Positions 33,275-45,490 are shown, numbered from the stretch's first letter. The stretch is DNA of 64,000 nucleotides from Manduca sexta (GCF_014839805.1 NC_051115.1:2602600-2666599), one strand, 5' to 3'. Numbers and translations: made by a program. The notes: generated by a model not told the origin, from the letters alone.

Positions 33275-36200
33275 TTAAATCTTCTTTGAATTATTTAGTA
33301 GCCTCATCGCTTCTCTATATCCGGTCTCTGAGGCGCCATGGACTGTTGAATAGTGTTGAGGGTTCGTCGCCTCGCCTGCGAACAGTACGCGTGGGTTGCC
33401 AGCGGAGTCCAGTAAGGGTTTACCCAGATCCTCTCGTGCGTTGGGGTACTGTGGGGTGAGGATGTTGTCGTATGTGTAACTACCCCGCGTGTAGGGGTTT
33501 TTGTACCAATTGGATCTGGAAAATGGAAAAAAAAGTTTAGGTTTATCTGTATTAAGGCGAGACTTTAAGTCATTGGCTCACTACTACAAGGCCCATTGTA
33601 ATTTTCATTTATATGCTCGCGGCTTCGCCCGCACGAAGGTATTTTCCAGGATAAAAGTCCCGCTTTGTATTTTCCCGGGATAGAAAGAAGCCTATAACCT
33701 TCCCAGGGTCTTAAACTATCTCCATACCAAATTTCATAAAAATCCGTTCAGTAGATTTTGAGAAAATCGATAAGATACCGACAGATAGCTTTTAGGGACT
33801 TTGTTTTATAATATTTATAGATGTACTAGCATGAAAATTCTTGTGTAGAATAAAGCATACGTATAAAAAATGTACCTCAACATGGCAGTAGGCTCTGGTA
33901 TGTCGGTGTCCCTTCCCATGAACCTCCTCAGGATTTCCATTGACTTGGTTTTCACCACGTCTTCAGGCAACGTCTCTACCTGGTAACGTCGCATACATTA
34001 GCTTGGATGAACAAGAGGTGCATGATTTCTTATGTTTATGCAAATGTAAGACTTGGAAACATAACTAGATACAGGTGGTAGGTCTTTCATATGTGAGAGT
34101 CCACCTGTGTGTACCACTGCAATGTTTATTTTTTCCGCCAAGCAGCAGTGTGTCGTCACTGTTGTGTTCCGGTTTGAAGGACATTGTAGCCAGTCCAACT
34201 ACTGGATATAGTGAGACTTACGGATGATGTTTCTGCTTTTTAATGGCGGTCGTATCGCTTACTATCAGGCGAATGACAAGCTCGTCTCGTCATTCAAAGC
34301 AATAAAAAAAAACTAGATTTCGGATTTTATCACTGTTCCTTGTATTTATTTTTACTCCTAACGTTTCGTAGACTTTGCAGCCTTCATGATCACGAGGTGT
34401 TATTCGTCCGAAAAGTTACTGTTTTCAATGTAGATTTTGTATAATGATTGATTTAGATTCTGACAAAGAGGAGGCGAATGTGGATGGAAAAGTTGGTAGG
34501 GATCGATACCACTAAACCTTCGAACGTCCAATATCTAACAATCTTAGTAATCGCCAGGTCAAAAGTACCCTAAACTGGTAAAACATGAAAAGATTGATGA
34601 AGGTGGAGGAAGTGATAGAAGTATTAGAATCGTGCAAAGTCGTAATCCATAGCCTCTGCCTACCCCTATGGGATAGAGGTGTGATGCTATGTATGTTAAT
34701 TTTTAGATTACCAGCACTCAAGACAATAAAAGCCTTCAAAATGTTGGGAGTTGTATAAACTAAAAACCATGATACAGTATATTTATTTCGAAGAGTTTTA
34801 CACACACGTCCTTTATCCCGAAAGGGGTGGGCAGCAGTTGCGTAGCGTCCATACAACCCGATTCCTATCGACCTTCCCTTTTAAGTTCATTTACGTTTGT
34901 CTTAGTTCTTGGTTTTTGTTGAATTGAGCGCGATGTGTCGACTATGGCAATTTTTTTGGCCTCGGGTTACCTTTTGCAAAAATTACCCCTTCGCTACTAG
35001 TGGGCAGCCAACTAGTGCACCTAATTTGGCCATGACTGTTTCAAGTGTGGGCTAATGCCATATCGACTACAAATATCAGACTCCGTGCTGATACTCAGCA
35101 AAAAACCAACCTGGGGCTCGAACCCGAGATCTCAGCAGTCGTAAGCAAACTACACCACCGAGGAGACAAAGTAGAATATTATGTGCATACATGAGTTTTA
35201 GTTCAGTATATTTGTTATTAAAATTCAGTCCTAATATCCTTAAAAAATATTTCGCGCCAAATTCTCATCTCCAAAATTATTCAAGCAGATCAAAAAAAAA
35301 TTATCCGAAGACCAAATTTACCCCGATTTATTGTTGCCCAAAATTTTTAACTTTTTTCACATTCAATAACTACTTTCATCCATGCACGCGGGGATATTTG
35401 TCGCGGCCCTAGGCACACAGCTAAGTGTGTATACCCCATGGTTGCCAATTCACATTGAGGCATAAGGGCTCGCGAACATTTCCTAGCCTTCTCTACTCCC
35501 ATCCTAAGAGGTCTCTTTCTCCCACACTTTCTTCCCAGCTATCCCCTCCTAACTTTCCTCCAGGGCCCTTCAGTCGCTAAGCCAGGGTCTCCAGTATACC
35601 ATTCGCAGGCTTCCTCCAGTGTTGACTGCGGGGTCCGATACCCAACAAAACAGTTTCACCCAATGACCAAAATCATTCAACCTATTATACATCACACCTA
35701 AAAACCAATATTTTGACTGGTAAATCAAGGCCGTAGCTAGGGGGGGCCGTACCTACCTTAAAATACTAATGCCTTTTCTTAATAATCAACTAAATTTTAC
35801 GTTAATACTCAATCAAAATATATGGAGTAGCGGGTTTTTTATTTCACGATTTGGAAGTTGGTCCCATAGTAAGAGTTGTTCGTATTGATGGATGGAATAA
35901 CCCTCTTTCGAGATTCAAGGGAATTTTGTTACAATCTATATATTACCTTAACAATTACTTAATAATCTGACTCACTCATGTTCACAAGTAAAGAAAGCCA
36001 AAAATCGATCGACCAGATCAGATTTAGTAACATTTTTACTTCCGCCCTAGTTGTAAAAACAGCTGCCCTACCTTAAATTCAAGTCTAGCTACGGCCCTGT
36101 ACTAAATACTAATACTGACCAATTTAGCCGCCTCGCTGCACAACCAAAGGGTCAACGTATTACTGGTCCCCATGGCAACACTGGCGCCACTCATCATGGA

Positions 36201-39200
36201 GGTCCAGATGTCTTCTTTCGGGATACTCTTTCTGTCCTCAGCTTTCCATATAAAAGTGCTACCTGTCATATTCTTTGGCCACCAGGGTTTTTCAAAAGAC
36301 AGTATTATTTTACCGATCACACCCATGGACATTATCTCTATAGCCGTAGTTTTTTCGCTTGGTAAGGCAGCGGAAAATAACGTGTTGTGCCTGGAAATAT
36401 AATTGTCTGTGGTCTTCTGTCTGACTAAATTCAGGTTTTTAGTCAGTGCTGTGACTAAAAATAGATTTGTTAAATCGTTTTTATAGTGACATGTTAATTT
36501 AACATTGCTTTCTAATATCAAAATTGTAACCTTTAGATATACTTCGTTGACTCAATATTACAAGGTGCTATGTTATATTTGATGTGTAAATTGAATTATA
36601 ATATATAACATTACTCTAAGTTTTTTTCAGTGAGATTTTCCAATCCCAAAAGATAAATAAAGGAGGAACCATGAATTTACTCTCTTTCCTAATTTTATAA
36701 ACAGCAGTATTTTTTTTCATTTGTATTTTTAAATTTAAATTAACATAAGACCTTATAATACTAAGCCCGTTCCTAGGTATAAAATGACGCATGTGAGCAA
36801 CATTTTTCTATTATTAAAAATATTGCGAGCTGTTGAACTCTATATCTCTGGCTTCGAAACTTATTGTAATAAATTTTTTTTCGATGTATAATAATATTAA
36901 AGAATCAAATTTCCTTTGCATAATATAAAAAAATAATCTGTATTAATATTAAATAAATATTCTACTATTTATTGAAAATAATAAATATTTTCAATCAATT
37001 TTCTAACCTAACCTAACCCAACCCACCTCTCCTTGAGCACGCCGAGCGAGACCGTCACGATAACACTCCGGGCTCTGTAGACGGAGCCGTCGGAGCAGGA
37101 CACGACCGCGTCCTCCGCCGGCTGTCGCGGCCACGTGATGCGAGACACCTCCTTGTTCAGCGCGATGTCCAGGTTGGGGTAGCCGGGACCGTTATTGTAT
37201 GTGTTCTGGAACACAAGTTTAGATAGGTTAAGCATTTGTGTAGCAGTTGTTTTGTCAAGCAGCGGTATGTAGTCACTGTTGTGTTCCGGTTTGAAGGACT
37301 TTGTAGCCAGTGTAACTACTGGACATAATAATTAACATCTCGTGTTAGGATGGCGAACAATACCAAACAATACTTTGTAATTCATTGTGTTGAATGATGT
37401 TTCTACAATATGGGCGGTCGTATCACTTACCATCAGGTGAATGGCAAGCTGATCTCGTAAAACATAGCAATAAAAAAAAATGAATGGCAGAGTATAGTAT
37501 TAGAAACTTACCAACATGAGCTCAAAAAACGTCTTGTACCCGTATCTGTGCCAGCTGGCGTGCTGATGCCCATCCAACTCCTCGTATTGAGAGAACGTTG
37601 TGAGATCATTCCAATTATCAGACGACTCATAGCCTTCCGTGCCTAATTTCATACAATATAGAAACGATTCGATGAAATGAGTATCGTTCGCTATTTGCGG
37701 GTACTTCTCTTTAATGTGTTCGTTCACTCTGGAAGGAAACAGGTGGGTAAGTATATCAAGTTAGATGTTTGACTACTGCCTCACATGTAATTTGTAATAT
37801 ACTTTTTACTAGAAATAAGTTAAGTGAGTTTACATTAGATTTTTAAGTGTTGTTGCTGTGCCCAGGTCGCCTGGAATTACATTGTATTGTCCGTTTTTAC
37901 CTTAATTTATTTTTTATGTTTGTATTTTTTGCATTCTGTATTTGCTTGTATTTTTTTTGTGTTTTTGCTTGTGCTACTTATCCTAGCCTAGCGTGTAAGT
38001 TTTATATTTTTTGTAAGATTGTTACAACTGTAAGCAAACCTAAATAAATAAAATAAATGTAAGTTGTAAAACCGGTTGTGAATATTACGTTATAATTTTA
38101 TTGCTTTTGAATGAGAGGAGCATGCAGCTCAACATCATCATCATCAGCCATATAAGGTCCACTGTTGAACATAGGCCTCCCCTAAAGACTTCCAGACGGA
38201 CCTGTCGAAAGCGGCCTGCTTCAGCGTGTTCCTGCGACCTTTATCAAGTCTGTTGCTGGCGGACGTCTAACACTGCACTTGCTGGTACGTGGTCTCCACT
38301 CGAGAACTTTTTTGCCCCATCTGCCGTCACTTCTGAGAACTATGCTCTACCCACTACCACTTTAGCTTGCTAATCCGCTGGGCTTTCGGTGATTCGTTGA
38401 TAGTAGTACGATTACCCATAACCGTAATATCATACAGAGCTTTGCATATTCAAGGGTGTCGCTAAAGGAGGCAGGGAGTGGCAGCTGCCTTCCCCTCTGG
38501 AGGTTCGAAAACTTTAATGAATTTACTAATTCTATTCCTAATATTCCATACACTCAATTACGATTTGCTCTATGTTATTTCTAAAGCCGGTGAGGGGGGG
38601 GGGGGACCTAGAATGCATACTTTTATCATTCTCCGTATTAGCTTGCCCCCCCCTGAGATTTCGGCTGGCGACGCTCTTGTTTGTATTACAAACTGCGCGT
38701 CATTGCGCTCCTCACTGAGACATTAAAGTCTCATAATGCCTAGTAATTCAGACTACAATTTACGATACTGTTTGGAAAAAATAAACATTGTATTCAAGCT
38801 CGTCGTTAATAAAAACACTTATCAGTAATTTGGCTTTGATATTTAACACATGGATCGATATCGCTAATCGATATTTTTGACATTAAACGATTTTAGCGGC
38901 CCGATTATCAAACGGATATTTCACTTCGATGCTTTATATTCTAACGATTATAATAACATTGAAATTTTGAGAAAATGTAGCTGTCAAAATAACAGAAATA
39001 GCAAATTGTGACGTCATCGAGTCTCACCGGCCATAACGCTGCGTGCGTAAGAAAGAGTTGGCGCGATAACCCCACAACGCTCTTAATACTTTTCATGTTA
39101 TTTCTGTATATAAAATAACTTATAAAATTGAACTAAGAAAAGTACTATTGGGATCAATACATAATATTGTCTAATAATATCTGTATTACTGACATGAGCA

Positions 39201-41186
39201 TTGTTAGCTTTGAACCATATTTATTTTGATTCAAATCGTTATATTAATTTCATTAAACAACATATCGTAAACATTGATACCATCAAATCGGTAATTAGAT
39301 ATATCTATATTAAAGACTAACAAACGATAACATAAAATCTACAGTAATATATGTCACCAGCAATTAACATTTTAACGGTGAAGGAAAACATCGTGAGGAA
39401 ACCTGCATACCTGAGAAGTTCTCTATAGGAATTTCGAGGGCGTGTGAAGTCTACCAATCCGCACTAGGCCAGCGTGGTGGACTAAAGCCTAATCCCTCTC
39501 AGTAGTAGAGGAGGCCCGTGCTCAGCAGTGGGCAAGTATATACAGGGCTGATATTATTATTAATTAACATTTCATATTTATTACAATCAATCAATCTCAC
39601 CTCCTAGTAACATACTGGCCTAAAGGTTCCGGCACTGGTGGCGGGTCGTCTATCACTTGAAAGGCGAATTCCATGAGCTCACTTATCAACTTGGTGTCTG
39701 CTGGAGAGCCATCCGACACTAAGAATTGGAAGTCCAAAGTCTGATTGACGATATCTATGTTGTTGGCTATCGCTGTTTCGTACACACGACTGTTTATGGT
39801 ACCGTGGATCCTGGCGAAGAGGAATTAAATTTATTGAATTAACGTACCAACCCCTGCTGTTAAAACTGGATAGTCCCACGCATGGCCGCCAAGATTAGCT
39901 TGGCGGTGCATCTGCTACATAATATCATAAAGTTTTAATTTTACTGTCTCGGTGGCGTAGTTGTACTGCATACGCGGTACGACAGCAGTCGAGGTCCTGG
40001 GTTCGAATCCCGGGTCGGGCAAAGTGATATTTGGGTTTTTATGTCAGTATCAGCCCGCAGTCTGGAATAGGCATGATGACAGATTTTTAAAAACTATTTT
40101 ATAATGTTTGGAAATATTTATTAATTACAACGAATATCATATTATTGCTAAAAATAAAGATTTTAGTATACAAAAAAAATATTTTATTTTATAAGTTTAA
40201 AATTCGCGCTAAACGCATTAAAGCGTCATGGCGTTGCCTGTGACGTCACGTTCGAGTAATCGAGGTGTAAACACTATACGTTTTTAATATAATTTAGTTA
40301 TTTAGTGAGAAGAAAAATGAATTCCAAAACGTACTGGTTATGTGCGGTTCCTCAATGTACTAACATATCAATAAAAACAACTAACAAGTTATTTATTTTC
40401 ATTCCATACAATAAAACAACACGATATAAGTGGCTTAAACTTGCAAAGCGTGATTTAAAAGGAATATTACCCAGTACTCAGCTTTATTTTTGTGATGATC
40501 ACTTTGACGTAAGTATTTACTTAAATCTTTATTTGAAGCGAGAAACTCTCCAAGCTTCAATAAGTCGATTCTAGGCAAATTGGTGCTGTTTGCTTTTGTA
40601 AATCATTAATTATATTAAGAGTTAGTGCTACAAGCGAAACAAATCGTGGTATATATCGATGGGTAATGATAATCATATGTTTACACAAACGTGACGTCAT
40701 TTGCTCCGATTGGTGTTCAGAATGTCATGGCGGCTTGCATTATTTTGTAATTTCATTTTAACAAAATAATTATTAATCTCGCTCATAATAAAATAAATAC
40801 GAGTTTTGTAATCCCCTATTTAGGTTTCATTAAACAGATGTAAAACTTTTGTTTAGTGTCATCATGCCTATTTGCCCGATATGGCGATAGGCTCGCCCCC
40901 TCACTCTCACTCTCGCTCTCGCTCTCGCTCTCGCTCTCGCTCTCGCTCTCGCTCTCGCTCTCGCTCTCGCTCTCGCTCTCGCTCGCTCTCGCTCTCGCTC
41001 GCCTCGCCTCGCCTCGCTCGCCTCGCTCGCCTCGCTCGCTCTCGCCTCGCCTCGCTCTCGCTCTCGCTCTCGCTCTCGCTCTCGCTCTCGCTCTCGCTCT
41101 CGCTCTCGCTCTCGCTCTCGCTCTCGCTCTCGCTCTCGCTCTCGCTCTCGCTCTCGCTCTCGCTCTCGCTCTCGCTCTCGCTCTCG

Positions 41187-41217
<31 letters not shown>

Positions 41218-42313
41218 AAATATCACCAGCAGATATTTGTACTCACCACTCAGCACCGAGCTCGACGAGTCCATCTCCGAAGGGCACGGTGTTGACTCGT
41301 CCGCCGACCCTGTCCATCGCCTCCAGCGCCAGGACCTTCTTCCCGGCCTGGGCGAGGGTCGACGCGGCCGTCGTACCAGCTGACCCTAGGCCTACGACGA
41401 TCGTGTCGTAGACCATGGCGCTGTGGAACATAGAATAGATAAAAAAAAACCGGCCAAGCGCGAGTCGGACTCGCACCGACGGTTCCGTACTAACCTGTAT
41501 ATAAGCAAAAGTTCAATTTCATCTAAATCCGTTCAGTAGTTTTATCGTTAAAGAGGAACAAACATACATTCGTCCTCACAAACTTTCGCATTTATAATAT
41601 TAGTAGGAAGTAGGAAATGCTCGATCCTAATGGTACAACATTAGATAGCGTGAAAAATACAAAAAATATATTTATCAAACAAATTAAATAATGGAGTGAT
41701 ATGCAATCACCATTTATAAATATTGTCATTGACCTACGTATCGATTGGCATCGTCGCAAATATTGTCTTTGAGTTGTTATCTCGCCGCGGGGGAGCGCCG
41801 GGGAGTGCGCGGGCGCGGGGGGCGCGGCGTCGCTCGGGCTGAACGGAACGTGATTGTTTACATGTACTTATGTATGTACGTAGATAAATTTTTATGGTAG
41901 AGACTAGGGATGGCAATTAAGGGGCCGTTCAAGTATTACGTAACGCAATTTGGAGGGGAACAGAGGCTTGTAAAACGTTACGGTGCGTAACAAGCTCAGG
42001 AGGGGGGGCTTGTACAACGCGTTATGTAACTGGATTTTTATTTTAAATCAATAACAAAGGTACTTTAGCGATTATCCGGTATTTAGCGAAAAAATTGTAA
42101 TTATATAGTTACATAGTTTTGAGAGGGGGGGTGTACAGAAAATCGTTACGGCGCGTTATATGGGAGGGGGGGGGGGTGGTCAAAAATCTTCAAAAATTGC
42201 GTTACGTAATACTTGAATGACTCCTAAACTACATAATTGGAATTAAAAGTCGTTACTTACTGGCTCCCGGCAACACATAGAAACAGTAGCACTGACCAAG
42301 GAATCATGTTCAT
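33275..42313 (-). CDS. flavin amine (polyamine) oxidase AO2, predicted secretory
   Basis: Exons: 42313-42261, 41420-41247, 39810-39601, 37728-37512, 37205-37027, 36390-36120, 33979-33876, 33515-33275; all phases join to 482 residues. The N-terminus MNMIPWSVLLFLCVAGSHA is a signal peptide with likely cleavage after A19, just before Met20, which aligns with AO1 Met1. The mature part keeps GLGSAG, the GGR motif, GAEWIHG, the conserved Lys (K305 in IGKIILSF) and AGEATN...TVHGASETGY. It ends SKKI, so no PTS1. Exon 7 to 8 flanks, introns and 3' flank are shared with AO3. Catalysis should produce H2O2 in the secretory path or outside the cell; the substrate is unknown. A TATA box precedes exon 1 and leader exon C lies 3.3 kb upstream. 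Confidence 0.88.
33608..33826 (-). mobile_element. Helitron-like insertion in AO2 intron 7
   Basis: It contains TGCTCGCGGCTTCGCCCGC, TTTTCCCGGGATAGAAAG and AATCCGTTCAGTAGATTTTG, ending near TTATAATATTTATAGATG. The same insertion occurs at the same place in AO3 (48712-48925), so it predates the AO2/AO3 duplication. Confidence 0.65.
34074..34315 (-). repeat. family Z insertion present in AO2 only
   Basis: It lies between AO2 exon 7 and the shared hairpin-family repeat. AACTAGAT is present on both sides (ATAACTAGATA and AAACTAGATTTC). AO3 at 49150 has a single uninterrupted site. Confidence 0.65.
34318..34445 (+). repeat. CGTTTCGAAGAC family copy shared with AO3
   Basis: ACTAGATTTCGGATTTTATC, ACTTTGCAGCCTTCATGATC and TCCGAAAAGTTACTG match 49160-49293 in the paralogous intron. 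Confidence 0.65.
34803..35170 (-). mobile_element. diverged tRNA-derived SINE S2 shared with AO3
   Basis: CTTTATCCCGAAAGGGGTGG at left and a B-box relative near 35110-35125 at right (GGGCTCGAACCCGAGATC) define it. The paralogue is at 49425-49615. Confidence 0.6.
35370..35705 (+). repeat. interspersed repeat family G
   Basis: TATTTGTCGCGGCCCTAGGC, AAGGGCTCGCGAACATTTCC and GTTGACTGCGGGGTCCGATA are shared with the copy at 51620-52350. It lies in AO2 intron 6. Confidence 0.65.
37240..37478 (-). repeat. interspersed repeat family Z
   Basis: Reverse-oriented copy, with GAAGGACTTTGTAGCCAGTG and GGCGGTCGTATCACTTACC, in AO2 intron 4. Confidence 0.65.
37850..38062 (+). mobile_element. possible LINE 3' UTR fragment
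   Basis: It is T-rich and ends with GCAAACCTAAATAAATAAAA followed by TAAATG, the look of a Jockey-type LINE 3' UTR. No coding part remains. Confidence 0.35.
38130..38375 (-). mobile_element. RTE LINE 3' fragment in AO2 intron 3
   Basis: It opens with CATCATCATCATCAGCC and continues AAGGTCCACTGTTGAACAT and TTCCAGACGGACCTGTCG. A similar fragment is at 56150-56400 in the paralogous AO3 intron, so it may also predate the duplication. Confidence 0.7.
39364..39556 (+). mobile_element. SINE S1, 5'-truncated
   Basis: Starts at TTTTAACGGTGAAGGAAAAC and runs to CAGGGCTGATATTATTATTA. Confidence 0.7.
40070..40873. mobile_element. non-autonomous DNA transposon with a THAP exon
   Basis: The ends AGGCATGATGACA and TGTCATCATGCCT are a 13 bp inverted repeat. 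Subterminal inverted words TGACGTCACGTTCG (left) and, inverted, TGACGTCACGTTTG (right) lie 170-200 bp inside. It is inserted in SINE S2 with a 2 bp duplication (AT or TA). The THAP-like exon and absence of any catalytic domain suggest an internally deleted copy of a THAP-containing transposon. Confidence 0.7.
40305..40510 (+). CDS. THAP-like zinc-finger exon fragment of a transposase-type gene
   Basis: The ORF has the C2CH layout of THAP DNA-binding domains: CAVPQC, then LFIFIP, a Trp (YKWLKLAKR) and CDDHF. The likely starts are ATG at 40305 or 40317. The frame should leave at the splice donor GACGTAAGT (GT near 40510), since codons after it look random. THAP domains open P-element-like transposases and many host proteins. 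No later exons follow before the element ends, so this is a remnant. Confidence 0.6.
40896..41216. repeat. (CGCTCT)n hexanucleotide array with a CGCCT-rich middle
   Basis: About 320 bp of near-perfect CTCTCG units, interrupted at about 41000-41060 by CTCGCCTCG variants and ending in four CTCTCA units. It lies in AO2 intron 2, about 30 bp past the exon 2 donor. All long frames across it (Arg-Ala, Ser-Leu) are artefacts of the repeat. Confidence 0.95.
41441..41620. repeat. interspersed repeat fragments in AO2 intron 1
   Basis: ACCGGCCAAGCGCGAGTCGG at 41450 and TTTATAATATTAGTAGGA at 41590 are ends of common non-coding insect repeats. Confidence 0.45.
41921..42224. mobile_element. MITE with TAA target duplication in AO2 intron 1
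   Basis: Inverted ends: GTTCAAGTATTACGTAACGC at left and its inverse (near 42197-42217) at right. TAA flanks both sides (41918-41920, 42225-42227), which fits PIF/Harbinger-type MITEs. Several G-runs are inside. It ends 36 bp from the exon 1 splice donor. Confidence 0.75.
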
Positions 42314-42347
42314 TGTGCCAAGCGTCTTCGCGGACTCCGTTATATAG
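42261..42347 (-). promoter_or_regulatory. TATA promoter and signal-peptide exon 1 of AO2
   Basis: The minus strand has CTATATAACGG (42347-42337), then GGCACAATGAACATGATTCC and the donor GTAAGT after 42261. The TATA-to-ATG distance of about 30 bp leaves almost no 5' UTR. The same arrangement is present at AO3 (60328-60415), and the upstream AGATCTATGTAGATAATG is also conserved. Confidence 0.75.
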
Positions 42348-42399
42348 CATTATCTACATAGATCTCGTCACGGGTCATTGTTACTTAATTATACCGCCC

Positions 42400-44435
42400 A
42401 ACCATTTATTTTACTTGACACATGCACGCCTATGAAATTCTATAATTATGTATTGAGTATTGCCAAGGAATGGAAAAAAAAATTGGGTACTTTATGAGCG
42501 CCGTTTTTTCTTTTCCATAGTGAAGCGATTTGCTCCACAGTTCCGATATATCGATTGATATTCATTGAGCCCACTGATCGAGTAACAAAGATAATTCAAA
42601 ACTTTGAAAAATAAAATGTGTTAGTGTGATTTAAATATTTTCTTTTTATTTAATCTTTACTTAAGATTGGTCGTAATTTAACAATATGTCGCTCCGGACG
42701 TCCGTTTTCACCGGTGTTCACTCACTTCACGATATCAAAATATTTTTTTAAGAAAACCCTAGCCTCTTCCGACGCAGGAACCGACAAAAACCTATTTATA
42801 CTGCCCACATAGTCTTCTCTGATTCCACAATCTGAGCAATTTCGAATCTGTATAGGTAAATAGGGGAATATTTGCCTCTTTTACTGATATGGTTAACAAA
42901 GCTGTCCTTCGATTAGCATACTCGTAATTGCAAAAACCTATATGCTCTCTTAGGCTCGGGCTACACAGAAAAGACATGGGGCGAGGATGGGGCGCAGACA
43001 GGACGCGGACGGGGCGCCTTCGCTATTTTTTAAGACGTATAGAAGGAACGAGGTATGTTCGTGACTTATGACGCTGGGCGCCGCGAGCGATGATGGTTTT
43101 CAGCTGTCCGATTTTGACACGATAACATGTCTTCTTCCTTGAAGATGTGTTAGCACTGGTGTATTTCGCTTTACAAAGGGGTTATTGCAATATTCTTATC
43201 TATTATAATTATAGAGAACTGGATGATTTTCAATTGAAGTACAAAATTGAACGTTGAATATAGTCGTTCCGCACTTTCACTTAATATACACTTAGGGATG
43301 CCATATTTTTTGTCAGTTTCTAAGATACAAATGCTTTAATAGACAAAACATACGGGACTCCAGTTTTTTATCCGGGACAAATAAGAAATAAAATTATTTT
43401 GTGACATTTTTATTTTTTTTCCGAGCATCGAATCAGTTTCAACATATTCTTATTAGTTTTAACGTATTTGTCATAATCCATACAATTATAATCACAATTA
43501 AAAAAAGGTATCAACTCGCTTTTTATTAAATTAAAAACCGAGTCGTATTGATATGTTTTCAAAAATGTGAAGGTTGCGTGCTTAAGTACTTGTCAATCGT
43601 AGATCGATCGATTTACGAGACAGAGTCTGTCCCTCCGGTACATTTTAAAATGTGCCTAAAATACAGGACGTCCCGGTAAATACGGGACATCTGGCAAGAC
43701 TATATTGAAGAAATGAAAGCACAACAAATGTTTCAACTTCGAAAGACTTTTATTTTAAACGTGAGAGAATGTTTTACACTGCACAGCGCACACTAGAACC
43801 ACCATGACAGCAGTGTTGCCAACATAGCACAAATATAATTACTTAATGTATAGTTTTTTTACATTGCTACCAACATATATACAATGATCTTCCTTCTCTA
43901 AACACGTCGCAACTACTCAAAGATGCAGGTAATTTTGTGTGACAGCGACGAGTGTAGGCACTCGCGCCCCACCCCGCCCGCACCCCCTTCAATCGTCGCT
44001 CGCGTCCGTGCTCCGTCCTTTTTGTATGTTTTACAATAGGGCGCAGGCGAGTCCACGTCGCGTCCTCGCCCTGTCTCTTCTGTATGTTTCGCGTCGCGAC
44101 GTTTCTATACATTTTGTATGGAAGGGACGCGGAAGAGACATATGTCCGTGCCCGTGTCTTACGTCTCTTCTGTCTGTCCAGCGCATTAGACGGAATATGG
44201 CTTGACTATAGTATAGAAATAAACAACCAAGTATGAAATTAATTGTACAAGTTCTTGCTCGGGGAGGGGCCGCTAAATCGTGTTAGTTGACTTGTAGTAA
44301 TAAATCGATATTAATATATAATTATTGTGTACATTTCTTTGATACGCGTACAGCAAACTGACGCCACTACACCTGATGTAAGGAGTGGGGTTCAATAGAA
44401 TGTCGACTGAGTGATGATTAACCCTCAGTCGACAC
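42400..44435. other. intergenic DNA, no gene seen
   Basis: AT-rich with GC-rich patches at 42955-43085 and 43960-44190. Open frames in the patches show no recognisable protein. A 34 bp hairpin (TGTCGACTGAG ... CTCAGTCGACA) lies at 44401-44434. Confidence 0.45.
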
Positions 44436-44827
44436 AATAGGGGACCGTCCTGTGTTTGATTTTGTACATTATTCTATATGTAATGGTTAATAATAGGAAA
44501 AAGAAACCCTTCTACGAAAACTGCATTAAAATTGATTAAAAAATGAGCTAGTAATTCATATTTCAAATATTACTATGTGCCGAAGTGGGCGCGAAGTGGG
44601 GATATCGCTTCATTTCTTTCTTTCACACGCGTCGTAATGCCCGATGACGTCACACGTGGTTATTGCGCCTCTTTTCTGTTTCTTGTTACTTACCCCTTCT
44701 ACCGAAATTGAAAGACTTATAACTTGTTGATTTTTTACCGGATTTAAATAGTTCTTTCTCTGTTATAATTTATATAACGTATATATTTGATAATAATAAA
44801 GAACAAAAATGAGTCCGGTCCCCTATT
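44436..44827. mobile_element. MITE family V, second copy
   Basis: AATAGGGGACCG at left and CGGTCCCCTATT at right are inverted. Internal blocks GGGGATATCGCTTCATTTC and TGACGTCACACG match the copy at 21118 in opposite orientation. Confidence 0.7.
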
Positions 44828-45203
44828 ATGTCTGTTGGAATATACACAGGCTGGTCTCGGAACGCGACACGTGTGCCACTATGGCGGGTTTTGACACCTT
44901 GTGTACGGACGCTGTCCGGGCGAATATAATATATATCCTACCACCAGGAAACTTAGGCGTTGCTTATAAAATGAATGCGTAGCTAAGTGTGGCAGTCTCG
45001 CAGTTAAAGGGGCCTCACGCGACCAACGCGATTAGATACAATGACACAAGATTTAAAATCCCCGTTTATTGTATTTAACAAAAAACATATAAAAGTATTG
45101 GACGCACTCGTCGCTTTCTGAACTTGAAATAAAAACAAAACTCCTAGTTTTACGCTTTATAAAGAACGCTCTGGACATTTATATTTTTAATTTTATCACA
45201 GAC

Positions 45204-45490
45204 TAGCTGACCCGACAGACGTTGTCCCGTCTTAACTATGAATTTGCAGCGCGCATTCTGTCAATCGCTGCCAGTTATTTCAAACAATTGACAGTTATAT
45301 AAAATTAATATTTTCGTTAAGTTTTCTTAAATTTTCTAATTTTCCGCGCAATTTCTTGATTTTTTTCTTTCATAAGAACCTTCTCCTGACAATAACAAAC
45401 ACAACAACAACAAAAAATAGTGAAATCGGTCCAGCCGTTCACGCGTGATGGCGTGACCAAGGGAAATAGGGATTCATTTTTATATATATA
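45204..45490 (+). repeat. interspersed repeat family W, uninterrupted copy
   Basis: Starts CTAGCTGACCCGACAGACG and ends GGGATTCATTTTTATATATA. It shows the empty site for the Helitron at 31011-31644. Confidence 0.7.

Larger units (their letters stand above)
39948..40900 (+). mobile_element. SINE S2 split by a THAP-type DNA element
   Basis: The head (39948-40068; B box GGTTCGAATCC) and the tail piece (40874-40900, TTGCCCGATATGGCGATAGG) flank the element at about 40070-40873. The SINE tail then passes directly into the hexanucleotide array. Confidence 0.72.

Noticed and set aside
40816..41411. Three long ORFs (Arg-Ala or Ser-Leu repeats) on both strands
   Set aside because: They are translations of the CTCTCG microsatellite; the repeat length keeps all frames open.
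43939..44205. 88-codon GC-rich ORF
   Set aside because: Low-complexity Arg/Pro/Ser composition, overlapping frames on both strands, and no homology recognised.
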